A stretch of DNA of 40,841 nt, taken from assembly GCF_015352985.1 (NCBI RefSeq), contig NZ_JACYXF010000058.1, positions 1 to 40,841 on the forward strand. The letters run 5' to 3'. Shown here piece after piece: positions 8,752 to 17,713 of this stretch. The notes beneath the pieces are model-generated. The model was not told the DNA's origin, made no database searches, and was given only the letters and a program-made list of their open reading frames with translations. A program made the translations under genes and the position numbers. This DNA is from Noviherbaspirillum malthae (lineage in GTDB: Bacteria > Pseudomonadota > Gammaproteobacteria > Burkholderiales > Burkholderiaceae_D). Each line of letters begins with the position of its first letter. The stretch's first letter is position 1.

Positions 8752-9630
8752 ATGGCGAAACATGATCCCAATAATCACTCCAATTACTGGACCGACCAGG
8801 ATGTGGAGGGCATCAGCTTCCTGAAAGCGCACTTCCGCAACCTGCAGTACGCGCCGCATGTGCATGAAGAATTCGTAATCGCGATGACCTTCGACGGCGC
8901 CGGCAAGTCCGTGACCAGGCACGGCCGGGACATCTCGACGCCCGGCCAGATACTCGTCTATAACCCGCACGAGCCGCACGAAGGCGGCGCCGTCGAGGAT
9001 GTAGGCTGGCACTATCGGGCCTTCTACATCGACGGCAATGCGCTCGAGCGGCTTTCGCTGGCGCTGTCGCACGACAGAACCGGTCCCTGCTATTTCTCCA
9101 GAAACTGCATCGACGATCCGGCGCTGGCCGGCGCCATGCTGCGGGCGCACACGGTATTTGAAACCAGCCGCGACCCGGTCGAGCGCCAGGCCTGCCTGCT
9201 CGATGCGGTCGGCGCACTGTATGGCCGCTACGGAGAACCGCGCTTCAAGCCCGACAGGCTCGGCCGAGAGACCGGGCCTCTGAAGGCGGCCGTCGAGCAC
9301 ATGCGCGCCAACTATGCGCAGGCGGTCACGATGGCAGAGCTGGCTGCGGTTGCGAGGCTGAGCGAATTTCATTTCATGCGGGTGTTCCGCAAGCATTACG
9401 GTCTCTCGCCCTATACCTACCTGACGCAGATCCGGCTGGAACATGCGCGCCGCATGCTGGCCGACGGCAGCAACGGAGCCAGCGCCGCCGCCAATGCCGG
9501 ATTCTTCGACCAGAGCCACCTGGTGCGCCATTTCAAGCGCGTCTACGGCATCACGCCCAACCAGTTCGTCAACGCCGTCAAGCACACGGCCCCGCATGGT
9601 GCCAGGCCCACCTCCGGCAAGGCGGCCTGA
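8752..9630 (+). CDS. AraC-family transcriptional regulator
   Basis: This 292-residue regulator has an N-terminal cupin-like AraC ligand-binding domain (about 20-165, with PHVHEEFVIA and YNPHEPHEGG motifs) and a C-terminal pair of HTH motifs (about 185-285; MAELAAVARLSEFHFMRVFR, then GFFDQSHLVRHFKRVYGITP). The start at 8752 is set by GGAGAG at 8741-8746; the frame is open upstream but lacks a comparable site. The target is unknown. It is divergent from the DUF2817 gene and convergent with the AlaX operon, so the DUF2817 gene is the nearest candidate target. Confidence 0.92.
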   Translation: MAKHDPNNHSNYWTDQDVEGISFLKAHFRNLQYAPHVHEEFVIAMTFDGAGKSVTRHGRDISTPGQILVYNPHEPHEGGAVEDVGWHYRAFYIDGNALERLSLALSHDRTGPCYFSRNCIDDPALAGAMLRAHTVFETSRDPVERQACLLDAVGALYGRYGEPRFKPDRLGRETGPLKAAVEHMRANYAQAVTMAELAAVARLSEFHFMRVFRKHYGLSPYTYLTQIRLEHARRMLADGSNGASAAANAGFFDQSHLVRHFKRVYGITPNQFVNAVKHTAPHGARPTSGKAA

Positions 9631-9659
9631 GTCCGGCAGGTGTGGGGCGCGGCAAGGCA

Positions 9660-10382
9660 TCATGCGGTTTCGTCAACCAAGCCTATCCTGACGCGGCGGT
9701 TGCGCTGTCCCTTGTTCTCGATCTTGAGGATGCGCACCGGCATCGACTGCGATGTGCGCGACAGATGGGTTCCGCCGCACGCCTGCCGATCCAGCCCCTC
9801 GATTTCAATGATGCGCACCGTATCGTTCTCCTGGCGCGGCGGCGCGACCGACCGGCTGCGGATCAGTCCTGCCTCGCGCGCCGCTTCGGCGGCCGGAACA
9901 TAGACTGCATGCACCGGCAGGTCGGCCAGAATGACGCCGTTCAGTTCCGGTTCGATCTCCTTCAGCCTCTGGTTGTCGGCGCCCGGCAGATCGAAGTCGA
10001 TTCTTGCCGTGCCGTCGGCCGACATCTGCACCCCTGTGACCAGCGCCCCGTCGAAATGTTGATAGACGAGCGCGTTGAGCACATGCAGGTCGGTATGCAG
10101 CTGGCACATCATGCTGCGGAATCTTTCGTCGATGACGCCGATGATGTCGTCGCCCGGGATGTCGGCATCGACGCAGTGCCAGAAGCGGCCGCCGGCCAGC
10201 TCGATGTGAGTGACCGCCGCCTCGCCGTCAACCCAGCGCAGCACGCCGCGGTCGGGAAGCTGGCCGCCGCCGCCGGGATAGAAGTAGGATTTGTCGAGGC
10301 GGACCGCACCGGGGCGGCGGGCAACGATGCGGGCATAGAACACGAAGCAGTCCGGGTCGGAGTGACAGGGATAGAAGCTCAT
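9660..10382 (-). CDS. alaX: Alanyl-tRNA editing protein AlaX
   Basis: This 240-residue free-standing editing domain hydrolyses Ser- or Gly-mischarged tRNA-Ala. It carries the AlaX/AlaRS signatures: FYPGGGGQLPDRG (residues 34-46), the zinc pair H96 and H100 in QLHTDLHVLNAL, and the second zinc pair C202 and H206 in QACGGTH. ATG 10382 has AGGAAA 7 bases upstream. The frame is open further upstream only as a shadow of the transporter gene. It is the last gene of a DUF1330-EamA-AlaX run, 91 bases after the transporter. Confidence 0.92.
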   Translation of the reverse strand: MSFYPCHSDPDCFVFYARIVARRPGAVRLDKSYFYPGGGGQLPDRGVLRWVDGEAAVTHIELAGGRFWHCVDADIPGDDIIGVIDERFRSMMCQLHTDLHVLNALVYQHFDGALVTGVQMSADGTARIDFDLPGADNQRLKEIEPELNGVILADLPVHAVYVPAAEAAREAGLIRSRSVAPPRQENDTVRIIEIEGLDRQACGGTHLSRTSQSMPVRILKIENKGQRNRRVRIGLVDETA

Positions 10383-10473
10383 GCTGATGTTTCCTGGTTC
10401 GGATGTTGAAAGCGGGGTCCTTGGCCGCGAGCGGCTGTGCGTTGCAGCCTTGCGCAGCACATTGATTCTTCGG

Positions 10474-11445
10474 TTAAGAAAAACGCCGCGCCACGCCGAT
10501 GCCCGCCAGTACGATAAGGCCGCCGGTGATCTCCGCCGTATCGAGCCGCTCGCGCAGCAGAAACCATCCAAGTCCGGCGGCGATCACCGGCTGTATCAGC
10601 AGCGTTACCGATGACAGGCCTGCAGGCAGCTTGGCCAATGCGTAAGCGATCAGGCCCTGTCCGGCGACATGCGAGACCAGCGCAAGCGCCAGCAGGATCG
10701 CCCAGCCGTGCAGGCTGTGCGGTAGCAGCGGCTCGCCCATCAGCAGGGTAACGGGGAGCAGCACCATGAAACTGCCGAGGCTGCTCCAGGCCATCACGGC
10801 GGTGGTGCTGAATTCGGCGCGCACCCGGCTGACCGCAAGCAGATAGGCGCCATAGAACATGCCGCTCGCCACGCCCAGCAGGTTGCCGTGAAAGAAAGCC
10901 GAGCGCAGATCGAATCTGGCGCTGATCAATATGAATGCGCCGACGAGCGCCATCAACATGCCGGCGAGGAAGCCCCTGCTGAAGCGCTGCTTGAAGAGGA
11001 TGCGGCCGCCGATGACGACGAAGATGGGCGCGAGATTGGCCAGCAGGTTCGAGTTGGCCAGCGTGGTCAGGCTCATCGCCCAGTGATACAGGGCGAGATT
11101 GCCGGAAAAGATGAAGCCGACAGCGAGCAGGCGGCGGTGGCCGTGCAGCATGCCAAGCATTGCTGCATCCGTCCGGGTACTGTCCCGGTTCGCCTTTCCT
11201 GCGGCGAACACGTTCAGCAGGAACAGCATCGGCGCTGCCAGGCCGACGCGGTACACCGCGCTTGCGGTCGGGGGCAGTTCGCTCTGGCGAATGAACACGC
11301 CGCCGCAGGCAAGCGCCGCCGCGCCCAGGAGCAGGGCGGCAAACGCCAGCAGCGGAATGGACGGCGGCTTGCGGCCGGCGATCGGTATGGGCTGAGCCGC
11401 GGGCGTCGTCAAGATATGGGCCGCATGGCCGGCTTCCTTCTTCAC
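10474..11445 (-). CDS. EamA/DMT-family transporter
   Basis: This 323-residue inner-membrane protein has about ten hydrophobic helices in two EamA repeats, as in drug/metabolite exporters (RhaT/YdcZ superfamily). The first helix region is LLAFAALLLGAAALACGG, and the second repeat starts near GNLLGVASGMFYGAYLLAVS. It probably exports or imports a small metabolite; the substrate cannot be predicted. The start codon overlaps the stop of the DUF1330 gene (ATGA), so the two are translationally coupled. Confidence 0.9.
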   Translation of the reverse strand: MKKEAGHAAHILTTPAAQPIPIAGRKPPSIPLLAFAALLLGAAALACGGVFIRQSELPPTASAVYRVGLAAPMLFLLNVFAAGKANRDSTRTDAAMLGMLHGHRRLLAVGFIFSGNLALYHWAMSLTTLANSNLLANLAPIFVVIGGRILFKQRFSRGFLAGMLMALVGAFILISARFDLRSAFFHGNLLGVASGMFYGAYLLAVSRVRAEFSTTAVMAWSSLGSFMVLLPVTLLMGEPLLPHSLHGWAILLALALVSHVAGQGLIAYALAKLPAGLSSVTLLIQPVIAAGLGWFLLRERLDTAEITGGLIVLAGIGVARRFS

Positions 11446-11732
11446 TCGAAGCCTCCGACGATCATCAAGTCCATTACCGCCGCGCCTTCCCGCAGTTTCA
11501 TCGCCTGCTGGTATTCCTCAGAACGATAGAAGGCTTCGGCCTTTTGCGGGCTGTCGAATTCGACGATCACGATGCGGCGCTTTTCCTCATCGCCTTCCAG
11601 CGTGATCTTCTCGCCGCCGCGTGTCAGGAAGCGGCCGCCGTGACGCGTGATGATGTCCGGCGTCAAGGCCTTGTAGCGCGCATAGGCTTCGTGATCATGG
11701 ATTTCCATTTTTCCGATGAGATAGGCGGACAT
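11442..11732 (-). CDS. DUF1330 domain protein
   Basis: This 96-residue dimeric alpha-beta barrel-type protein of the DUF1330 family shows the typical SAYLIGKMEIHDHEAYARYK opening and the RIVIVEFDSPQKAEAFYRSE motif. Family function is unknown. ATG 11732 has AGGAGA 8 bases upstream, which settles the start over an upstream in-frame ATG at 11753. It is first in the operon with the EamA transporter and AlaX. Confidence 0.9.
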   Translation of the reverse strand: MSAYLIGKMEIHDHEAYARYKALTPDIITRHGGRFLTRGGEKITLEGDEEKRRIVIVEFDSPQKAEAFYRSEEYQQAMKLREGAAVMDLMIVGGFE

Positions 11733-11760
11733 GCTGGGTCTCCTTATTTGCATGAAATGT

Positions 11761-11788
11761 CCGTACCGGCCCTCGTTGGCCGATACGG
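11761..11788 (-). terminator. Hairpin downstream of the haem-oxygenase-like gene
   Basis: CCGTA-c-CGGCC (11761-11771) pairs with GGCCG-a-TACGG (11778-11788) around a 6-base loop, between the end of the gene at 11856 and the DUF1330 start. There is only a short T-rich stretch afterwards on the minus strand, so the terminator role is uncertain. Confidence 0.4.
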
Positions 11789-11855
11789 TTGCGCATGGGT
11801 TCAGGTATGCGGTTACGGTTGTCTCGCCCGCCTTGCCGGCCGGCGTGGCCGTTCG

Positions 11856-12665
11856 TCAGGCGGCGAGCCTGTCGTCGGTATAGCCGGAGCGCAGCAGCGA
11901 TGCGTCGAGCACATCCCATAATCCGGCCAAGGAATCGAGGAATTCGTCGGCGCCTTGCGTGATCGGCCGGGCCGACTCTTCCGCCAGCAGATGCGTAACC
12001 GCATCGATTGCGTTCTTTTCATGCATCTGTTCGGCGCCGATCTCGCCCCAATGCTCCAGCAGGTAATGCATCTCCGGTTCGTCGAGAGACGCGCGGTACA
12101 GGCCGCTGTCGACGAGGCAGAGTTTCTCACCCGGAATGAGATGGCGGTTGGAGATCATTTCCAGTGCCAGCGCGGTACCCATGTTTTTGAAGGTGCTGTC
12201 GCGATCGGTACGCTGGCGCCTGTCAAAGACGGCAATCGCCGCTCTTGCCTGTACCGTCAGGCCGGATATCGGATCGTAGCCGGGCAGGCTGCCGAGAAAT
12301 CTGTCGGAACACTCCTTCAGTCGTTTTTCGATGGCGGCCTGATCCTGCAAGTCCGGATGGATATTCCGCTGCGCCGCCCGGTTGATGATATGGCCGGCCA
12401 TCATGGCGAGTTCCGGTCCATGGTCTTCCTCGCTTTCAACGATTTCCTGCATGAGCCCGCTTTGCTCGTTCATGCCGAGCAGGTCCAGCGCTGCCGGAAA
12501 ATTGCCGCCGGGCCGCGTGGCCGCGCAGAAGTTCTGGATCTGGTGAAACAGCGCGCCGATGACCTCCGGTTCCGGATCGACCTGCGCCCAATGCATGAAG
12601 ATCGGGTGCGAATAGCAGCGGTGGTTCTGGATGCGCGCGATCAGGTTCTGGATGGCTGGTGTCAT
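11856..12665 (-). CDS. Haem-oxygenase-like (CADD/TenA/PqqC-fold) putative diiron enzyme
   Basis: This 269-residue all-helical protein resembles the 'iron-containing redox enzyme' / haem-oxygenase-like family. Candidate metal ligands are E74 or E78 and H82 (QEIVESEEDHG), E169 (ALALEM), and E212/H215 in the AEQMHE segment; the exact ligand set needs a structural alignment. Members can oxidise or cleave amine, fatty-acid or aromatic substrates. ATG 12665 has GAGG about 8 bases upstream. It follows a methyltransferase gene by 89 bases on the same strand, and I infer that they act on one substrate or pathway. The substrate is unknown. Confidence 0.75.
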   Translation of the reverse strand: MTPAIQNLIARIQNHRCYSHPIFMHWAQVDPEPEVIGALFHQIQNFCAATRPGGNFPAALDLLGMNEQSGLMQEIVESEEDHGPELAMMAGHIINRAAQRNIHPDLQDQAAIEKRLKECSDRFLGSLPGYDPISGLTVQARAAIAVFDRRQRTDRDSTFKNMGTALALEMISNRHLIPGEKLCLVDSGLYRASLDEPEMHYLLEHWGEIGAEQMHEKNAIDAVTHLLAEESARPITQGADEFLDSLAGLWDVLDASLLRSGYTDDRLAA

Positions 12666-12754
12666 GTGATGTCCTCGATGCTGGCGATGCGTTGTATGGA
12701 AGTTGGCGAATCGATTGTTGTGTGCTGCGTATTTAGGACGGCGGTTGACTGCAT

Positions 12755-13768
12755 TTATTTGCTGCGGGCCAGGAACAGGCGGCCGCCGGGAATGCCGAGC
12801 TTGCCGATCTCGACCGCGCCGAATCCGGCGCGCGCGAGTCGCTCCGACCATGCCATTTCGCTTTGCAGCTCGCGGCCCATGAAGCCATGGTGCAGGTAGG
12901 AAAATGCGGCCGAAAACATGCGTTCCTGTTCGTCTCTTGCGAAGGGAACGGCATCCACCGCAACCAGCGTGGCCCCGGGAGCGGCGTTGCGGCAGGCAGT
13001 GAGCAGGCGGTCGAGGACAGCTTCGTCGTCGGGCATGAGATCGTGCAGGACGAAGCCGGCATGGATGACGTCCGCGCCGGCCAGTGGGGAAGGATCATCG
13101 GCCAGTGCCTGGATCGGGCTTTCGATGATGCGCAGCCGTTCGCCCAGATCGGCTTTGGCGGCAGCATGGCGCGCATCGGCGCAAGCCTTGGCGCTGATAT
13201 CGATGCCGGTGCCGTAGGCTTCGGGGAGACGCCGCAGAATCTTCACCAGCAGGCGCGCAGAGCCGCAGCCGAGATCGACGAAATGGCGCGGCCGCAAAGC
13301 CAGGATCGCTTCTTCTGCATGCGGATAGAAGGATTGCTCGCCCATCCACTGCGAGGTGCGCGCCACCAGGCTGCCGTCCCGCTGGTGGGCTTCCTGCGCC
13401 TCGCGCGGGTCGATCGCGAACCGTCTTGCATTGGCGATGAGCGGCTGGCAGGCGCGCAGCCCCCACGACAGGTAGCCGACATCATGGATTGCCAGGGTCA
13501 ATGCGGACGTGCCCTGGTAAGTGCCGGAAGTCTGGCCGGGAGTAACGCGTTCCAGCAGCCCGGCGCTGACCAGCGCTTCAAAGTACTGCGTGATTGCCGC
13601 CGGGGCGAGTCCGCTGTGCAGCGCGGCTTCGCCGACCGAAATCGTTCTGGACGACTGGCGCAGCAGGTCGATCAATCCGTATTCCGATCCGATTTCGAGA
13701 AGTATCGCGGCGCCGGTCAATGAAGGCGCTGAAAGAAATGTCGGTTTTGCAATTGTCTGGTTGTTCAT
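12755..13768 (-). CDS. SAM-dependent methyltransferase (O-methyltransferase type)
   Basis: This 337-residue protein has an N-terminal winged-helix dimerisation domain (about 15-100; LIDLLRQSSRTISVGEAALH, typical of O-methyltransferases) and a C-terminal Rossmann domain with the SAM motif FVDLGCGSARLLV (163-175), a following acidic IDIS, and an IHAGFVLHDLMPDDEAV segment. It probably methylates an O- or N-atom of a small molecule. No strong ribosome site is seen at ATG 13768. It is followed by the haem-oxygenase-like gene, forming a two-gene unit that looks like a small secondary-metabolite or cofactor module. Confidence 0.85.
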   Translation of the reverse strand: MNNQTIAKPTFLSAPSLTGAAILLEIGSEYGLIDLLRQSSRTISVGEAALHSGLAPAAITQYFEALVSAGLLERVTPGQTSGTYQGTSALTLAIHDVGYLSWGLRACQPLIANARRFAIDPREAQEAHQRDGSLVARTSQWMGEQSFYPHAEEAILALRPRHFVDLGCGSARLLVKILRRLPEAYGTGIDISAKACADARHAAAKADLGERLRIIESPIQALADDPSPLAGADVIHAGFVLHDLMPDDEAVLDRLLTACRNAAPGATLVAVDAVPFARDEQERMFSAAFSYLHHGFMGRELQSEMAWSERLARAGFGAVEIGKLGIPGGRLFLARSK

Positions 13769-14030
13769 GAGCGCAAGGTGATCAGGAAGTGAAGATGGCT
13801 GCGTGACCTGCGAACGTGCAAATCACTTGCTTCGGGTTCATGCCTGGCGTATCCGCAAGCGCTTTGAATATAGAAGGAGCGGTTGCGTGCGTATTGGACG
13901 ATGCTGCGCATCGGGCCGTGCCTTCCCGACAATCGGGCTCAGGACGGCGATTTCTTGATCAGGCGCAAATGTGGCAGGTTTCGCTGCTCAGCATGACTAC
14001 GCAGCGCGCAGCGTAATGCGGCTCCCGAAA

Positions 14031-14071
14031 CGGATTCTGAACGACTTTTAAGCCGCTTCGTTCAGAATCCG
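14031..14071. repeat. 14-bp perfect inverted repeat upstream of tRNA-Glu
   Basis: CGGATTCTGAACGA (14031-14044) and its exact reverse complement (14058-14071) flank a 13-base loop. A run of six T begins 8 bases later. The stretch 13769-14136 otherwise holds no convincing gene; it contains the upstream region of the methyltransferase gene, this hairpin and the tRNA promoter. The hairpin could be a terminator or a palindromic repeat element. Confidence 0.6.
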
Positions 14072-14095
14072 CTATGCGTTTTTTAAAAGATCGAG

Positions 14096-14112
14096 TAGAA
14101 TGGCGCCCGCAA
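14096..14112 (+). promoter_or_regulatory. tRNA-Glu promoter -10 with GC-rich discriminator
   Basis: TAGAAT (14096-14101) is followed by a GC-rich GGCGCCCGC discriminator, the usual arrangement of stringently controlled stable-RNA promoters. The -35 region is weak. The mature tRNA starts at 14137. Confidence 0.45.
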
Positions 14113-14136
14113 CACAACACCGCAACACAGGTTTCT

Positions 14137-14212
14137 GTCTCCATCGTCTAGAGGCCTAGGACATCACCCTTTCACGGTGAGTACCGGGGTTCGAATCCCC
14201 GTGGAGACGCCA
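14137..14212 (+). tRNA. tRNA-Glu (anticodon UUC)
   Basis: This is a 76-base tRNA with CCA encoded. The acceptor stem GTCTCCA pairs with TGGAGAC, the D-arm begins TCGTCTAGAGGCCTAGGA, the anticodon loop contains CCTTTCACG giving UUC, and the T-arm is GGGGTTCGAATCCCC. The discriminator is G followed by CCA at 14210-14212. All stems pair on inspection. Confidence 0.97.
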
Positions 14213-14289
14213 TAACAAGCCCTGCGCTTGATGGCATGTGAATCAAGTCGTCGCATGCATCATGGCGGGAGCAAATCATGATGATTGAG

Positions 14290-14319
14290 AAGGCCGCCTA
14301 GTGCGGCCTTTATTTTTTG
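14290..14319 (+). terminator. Rho-independent terminator of tRNA-Glu
   Basis: AAGGCCGC (14290-14297) pairs perfectly with GCGGCCTT (14303-14310) around a CTAGT loop and is followed by TATTTTTTG. Confidence 0.85.
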
Positions 14320-14879
14320 TCCTTCGCGACCATGCGAATTCCCCTGCATGGCTTCATGCGTCAGGATGCTGTTCGGATAAGGCTGTTCGTTTCGGTGCGA
14401 CAGCGGAATACGAAGGCAGTCCCCGGCCATACGCGCAAGCCGCTTCATCATTCCCCTCGCACTTGTCGCTCCATGTCATGCCGGCCCGATGTATAAGGTC
14501 GACGATTCCTCCTCATCTCGATGTGAAAGGCGCATTGCCTCGCATGCTTGCTTATGCCACGCGCAGCAAGCGGACAAACCTCGGGTGAAGCTGATTGCGC
14601 TCGCTGGAGAACATGCCTTGCAGTGACTGCGTCGCTTCTTTCGCATGAGAGAACTGCAGTACCGGCCATGCGCTGCTGTCTTCATCCGGCCTTGGCCCGC
14701 CTCCGCCGATGCGCGCATCGTGCACATCCTGCCCGGGCATGAAAATGAAGGCGACGAGTGGATGCAGATGCAAACGCCGGGACCGGCAGCCGTTTCCAGC
14801 CATGATGGAAAAAATGGAAACTTCCCTGCGATTCGATCATCTCAGCACCATTCCTGCATCGTGATAGAAGGAGATTGAC
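14320..14879. other. Intergenic stretch without a convincing gene
   Basis: About 560 bases between the tRNA terminator and the basic-protein gene. Several short frames exist on both strands, none with family resemblance. One plus-strand frame (14645-14878, 77 codons) ends 1 base before the next start and has coding-like codons near its middle, but it has no ribosome site at its own ATG. I leave it uncalled. The AAGGAG near 14868-14873 serves the gene at 14880. Confidence 0.5.
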
Positions 14880-15500
14880 ATGCCCATTCAACGTCCTACG
14901 GCCATGAGACTCGTATCCGAGTCCGAATTCAAACTGGTCAATGAAAGCTATCCGCCCCTTGTCGGCACCTTGAGCGACAAGGCACTCATGCAGCGAATGG
15001 AGCGGGTACGCAAGGCCCGAGACAAATATCACGCCGTGGTGGAACGCCAGCAAGGCAAGACGCAGGCAGGTGCCGGCCGCGGCTCGGCCCAGCCGGCGGC
15101 GCTCAAGGATGCAATGTCGAGACAAAAGATTTTCGAGGAAACCCTGGCCAGATTCGAACGGCAGTCCGCCAAGGCCGCGCCCGCATCGGATAATGACGCT
15201 GCCGCGCCCGGGTCCCGGAAAGCCAAGGCTACGACCAGGGCGAAATCCGCCACCTCCAATTCCGCCGGCATGAAGAGGAGTGTCAATATCGCCGCTCAGC
15301 AGGTCGAAGGCAAGAAGACCGCATCCAAGGGCGGAGCGCAGGGAACCAGCAAGGCCAGCGTGAAGACGGCGAACAAGGCGGCCGCAAAGACCGGTACGAA
15401 ATCACCGGCGCCCAAGGCAGTCAAGGGCAAAGGTGCGGCGACCAAAGCCACGCCGCGCGGCCGGCATGGCGCCATGGTGCCCGCGAATACGCTGCGCTGA
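14880..15500 (+). CDS. Histone H1-like Lys/Ala-rich basic protein
   Basis: This 206-residue protein has an ordered N-terminal part (1-60: SESEFKLVNESYPPLVGTLS, then MERVRKARDKYHAVVERQQG, likely helical) and a long low-complexity C-terminal tail rich in Lys, Ala, Thr and Gly (about 100-190, with KTAS, KAAAKTGTK and PKAVKGKGAATK type runs). The tail resembles bacterial H1-like nucleoid proteins, so DNA or RNA binding is likely. Positive charge is concentrated in the tail. The ribosome site GAAGGAG lies 7 bases before ATG. It is monocistronic with a terminator behind it. Confidence 0.75.
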   Translation: MPIQRPTAMRLVSESEFKLVNESYPPLVGTLSDKALMQRMERVRKARDKYHAVVERQQGKTQAGAGRGSAQPAALKDAMSRQKIFEETLARFERQSAKAAPASDNDAAAPGSRKAKATTRAKSATSNSAGMKRSVNIAAQQVEGKKTASKGGAQGTSKASVKTANKAAAKTGTKSPAPKAVKGKGAATKATPRGRHGAMVPANTLR

Positions 15501-15527
15501 TTCTGTTGCCGCAGCCGTATTGGAAAC

Positions 15528-15557
15528 AGGCCGTCCATGAGGACGGCCTTACTGTTT
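15528..15557 (+). terminator. Rho-independent terminator after the basic-protein gene
   Basis: AGGCCGTCC (15528-15536) pairs perfectly with GGACGGCCT (15541-15549) around an ATGA loop, followed by TTACTGTTTG. Confidence 0.7.
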
Positions 15558-15907
15558 GTACTGATGCCGCCACTTTCCTTGATTTCATGAGCAGGATATG
15601 GACTTGCATCGCCTGTCAGGCTCGCTCTATTTCGCCGCTGCCGCATGATGCGTCAGGCTGCGGACCTTATCGAGGCGGCGGACCGCAGCATCGAGATGAT
15701 CAATATCGACCGCCAGAGGACAGACCGCCTGCCGGTCACGTATTTCACCCCTGAACGGAATGCGATGGCCCAGGCTGATGCAGGCATGAAGGGTTGCGGT
15801 GAGGGCACCGGTCGACCAGACGTTTGAAAGCTCTGCGACAGCCAATTGCAGCTATGATGCGGGGTGCATTGAATGAATGCTTACCGTCGAACAACAAGGA
15901 GGCTGCA
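15558..15907. other. Intergenic stretch with an ambiguous small frame
   Basis: About 350 bases. Overlapping small open frames occur on both strands: 15645-15827 plus (60 codons, begins with two Met codons) and 15627-15845 minus (72 codons, TTG start). Both have GC-rich third positions, but neither has a ribosome site or recognisable family, so I call neither. AAGGAGG just before 15908 belongs to the dehydrogenase gene. Confidence 0.4.
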
Positions 15908-16948
<1,041 letters not shown>

Positions 16949-16986
16949 CGCATGGCGCGCCCGAAGACGAGCCGGATGCCGCCAGG

Positions 16987-17547
16987 CTAAAGCGCGGCGA
17001 TGGCTCGCCGAACCTCATCCAGATAAATGCCGGCCTTGTCGGCGCCGGTCTTGGATTCAAGGATGGCGACGTGCCAGTATCCGGCCGCAGACTGGAGGGC
17101 GGCACGGTCGCCGGCGCTTTCTATTCGCCTGACGATATCGCCGGCGAGCAGTCCAAGATGACGGCTTGCCGCGGCCGTCATCATCTGCTTGATCGGGACA
17201 AGAGCGGCGCCATGGTCCGCGCGCTCCTTCCCGTCGGGCACGTCCTCTTCCTCCTTGCTTGCCGCATCTTCCGCCGTATCTGCAATGAACATCTCCGCGA
17301 GAAGAAAAGGCACGGCCTCGCGCAATTCGGACAAGGGAACGAAGCCGGCGATGGCTGCGAGATCTTTCTTGCCGTTCATCATGATCAGCACCCTGCGCTG
17401 CTTGGGCGTCAAGCCGAAGGACCGCATGGCCACTTCCTCATGGCCGCGCGCCGTCTTCGCGTATATGACGGAGGGCCGCAGGATGAATGCCGGAACGTCG
17501 CCGGCAGGGCGCGGGGCGTGTAGGGTGGCGGAAGATGGATCGCGCAT
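16987..17547 (-). CDS. Hypothetical protein with winged-helix-like N-terminal region
   Basis: This 186-residue protein has no assigned function. Residues about 25-90 (VIYAKTARGHEEVAMRS, LTPKQRRVLIMMNGKKDLA) resemble an uncharacterised betaproteobacterial domain that starts 'KT.KG.EE' and looks like a small HTH. The middle is acidic (KEEEDVPDGKE) and the C-terminal half is predicted helical. No signal peptide is seen. It is divergent from pstS across about 165 bases; the Pho-box-like site lies in that region nearer pstS. The start at 17547 lacks a strong ribosome site. Confidence 0.7.
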   Translation of the reverse strand: MRDPSSATLHAPRPAGDVPAFILRPSVIYAKTARGHEEVAMRSFGLTPKQRRVLIMMNGKKDLAAIAGFVPLSELREAVPFLLAEMFIADTAEDAASKEEEDVPDGKERADHGAALVPIKQMMTAAASRHLGLLAGDIVRRIESAGDRAALQSAAGYWHVAILESKTGADKAGIYLDEVRRAIAAL

Positions 17548-17642
17548 GCGTCGGGCCTGAAGCGTGAAGGAAACGTATGCGCGTCATGCTAGACCGGCGG
17601 CATGTCATGCTGATGACAGCCTTGCCAATGCAGAAAGTGATG

Positions 17643-17676
17643 AGGTCACAGGCAAGTCACAATTGATCGGTATCTT
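17643..17676 (+). promoter_or_regulatory. Pho-box-like promoter of pstS
   Basis: AGGTCAC (17643-17649) and AAGTCAC (17654-17660) form a 7-4-7 direct repeat, as in the PhoB box (consensus CTGTCAT repeated every 11 bases; GTCA is shared). After a further 10 bases comes TATCTT (17671-17676), a possible -10 at the standard PhoB-promoter distance. ATG is at 17714 behind AAGGAG. Confidence 0.55.
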
Positions 17677-17713
17677 TGCCATCGTTTTGATAATTTACAA
17701 CGAAGGAGTAGTC

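Noticed and set aside
13816..14016. 66-codon plus-strand frame before tRNA-Glu
   Set aside because: No ribosome site, odd composition, no family; the area is better explained as promoter and hairpin.
14645..14878. 77-codon plus-strand frame ending 1 base before the basic-protein start
   Set aside because: It has some coding-like codons and would be translationally coupled, but it lacks a ribosome site and any family resemblance; left as uncalled.
15627..15845. Small overlapping frames on both strands (plus 15645-15827, minus 15627-15845)
   Set aside because: Each has GC-rich third positions because the strands mirror one another; neither has a ribosome site, and the minus frame needs a TTG start.
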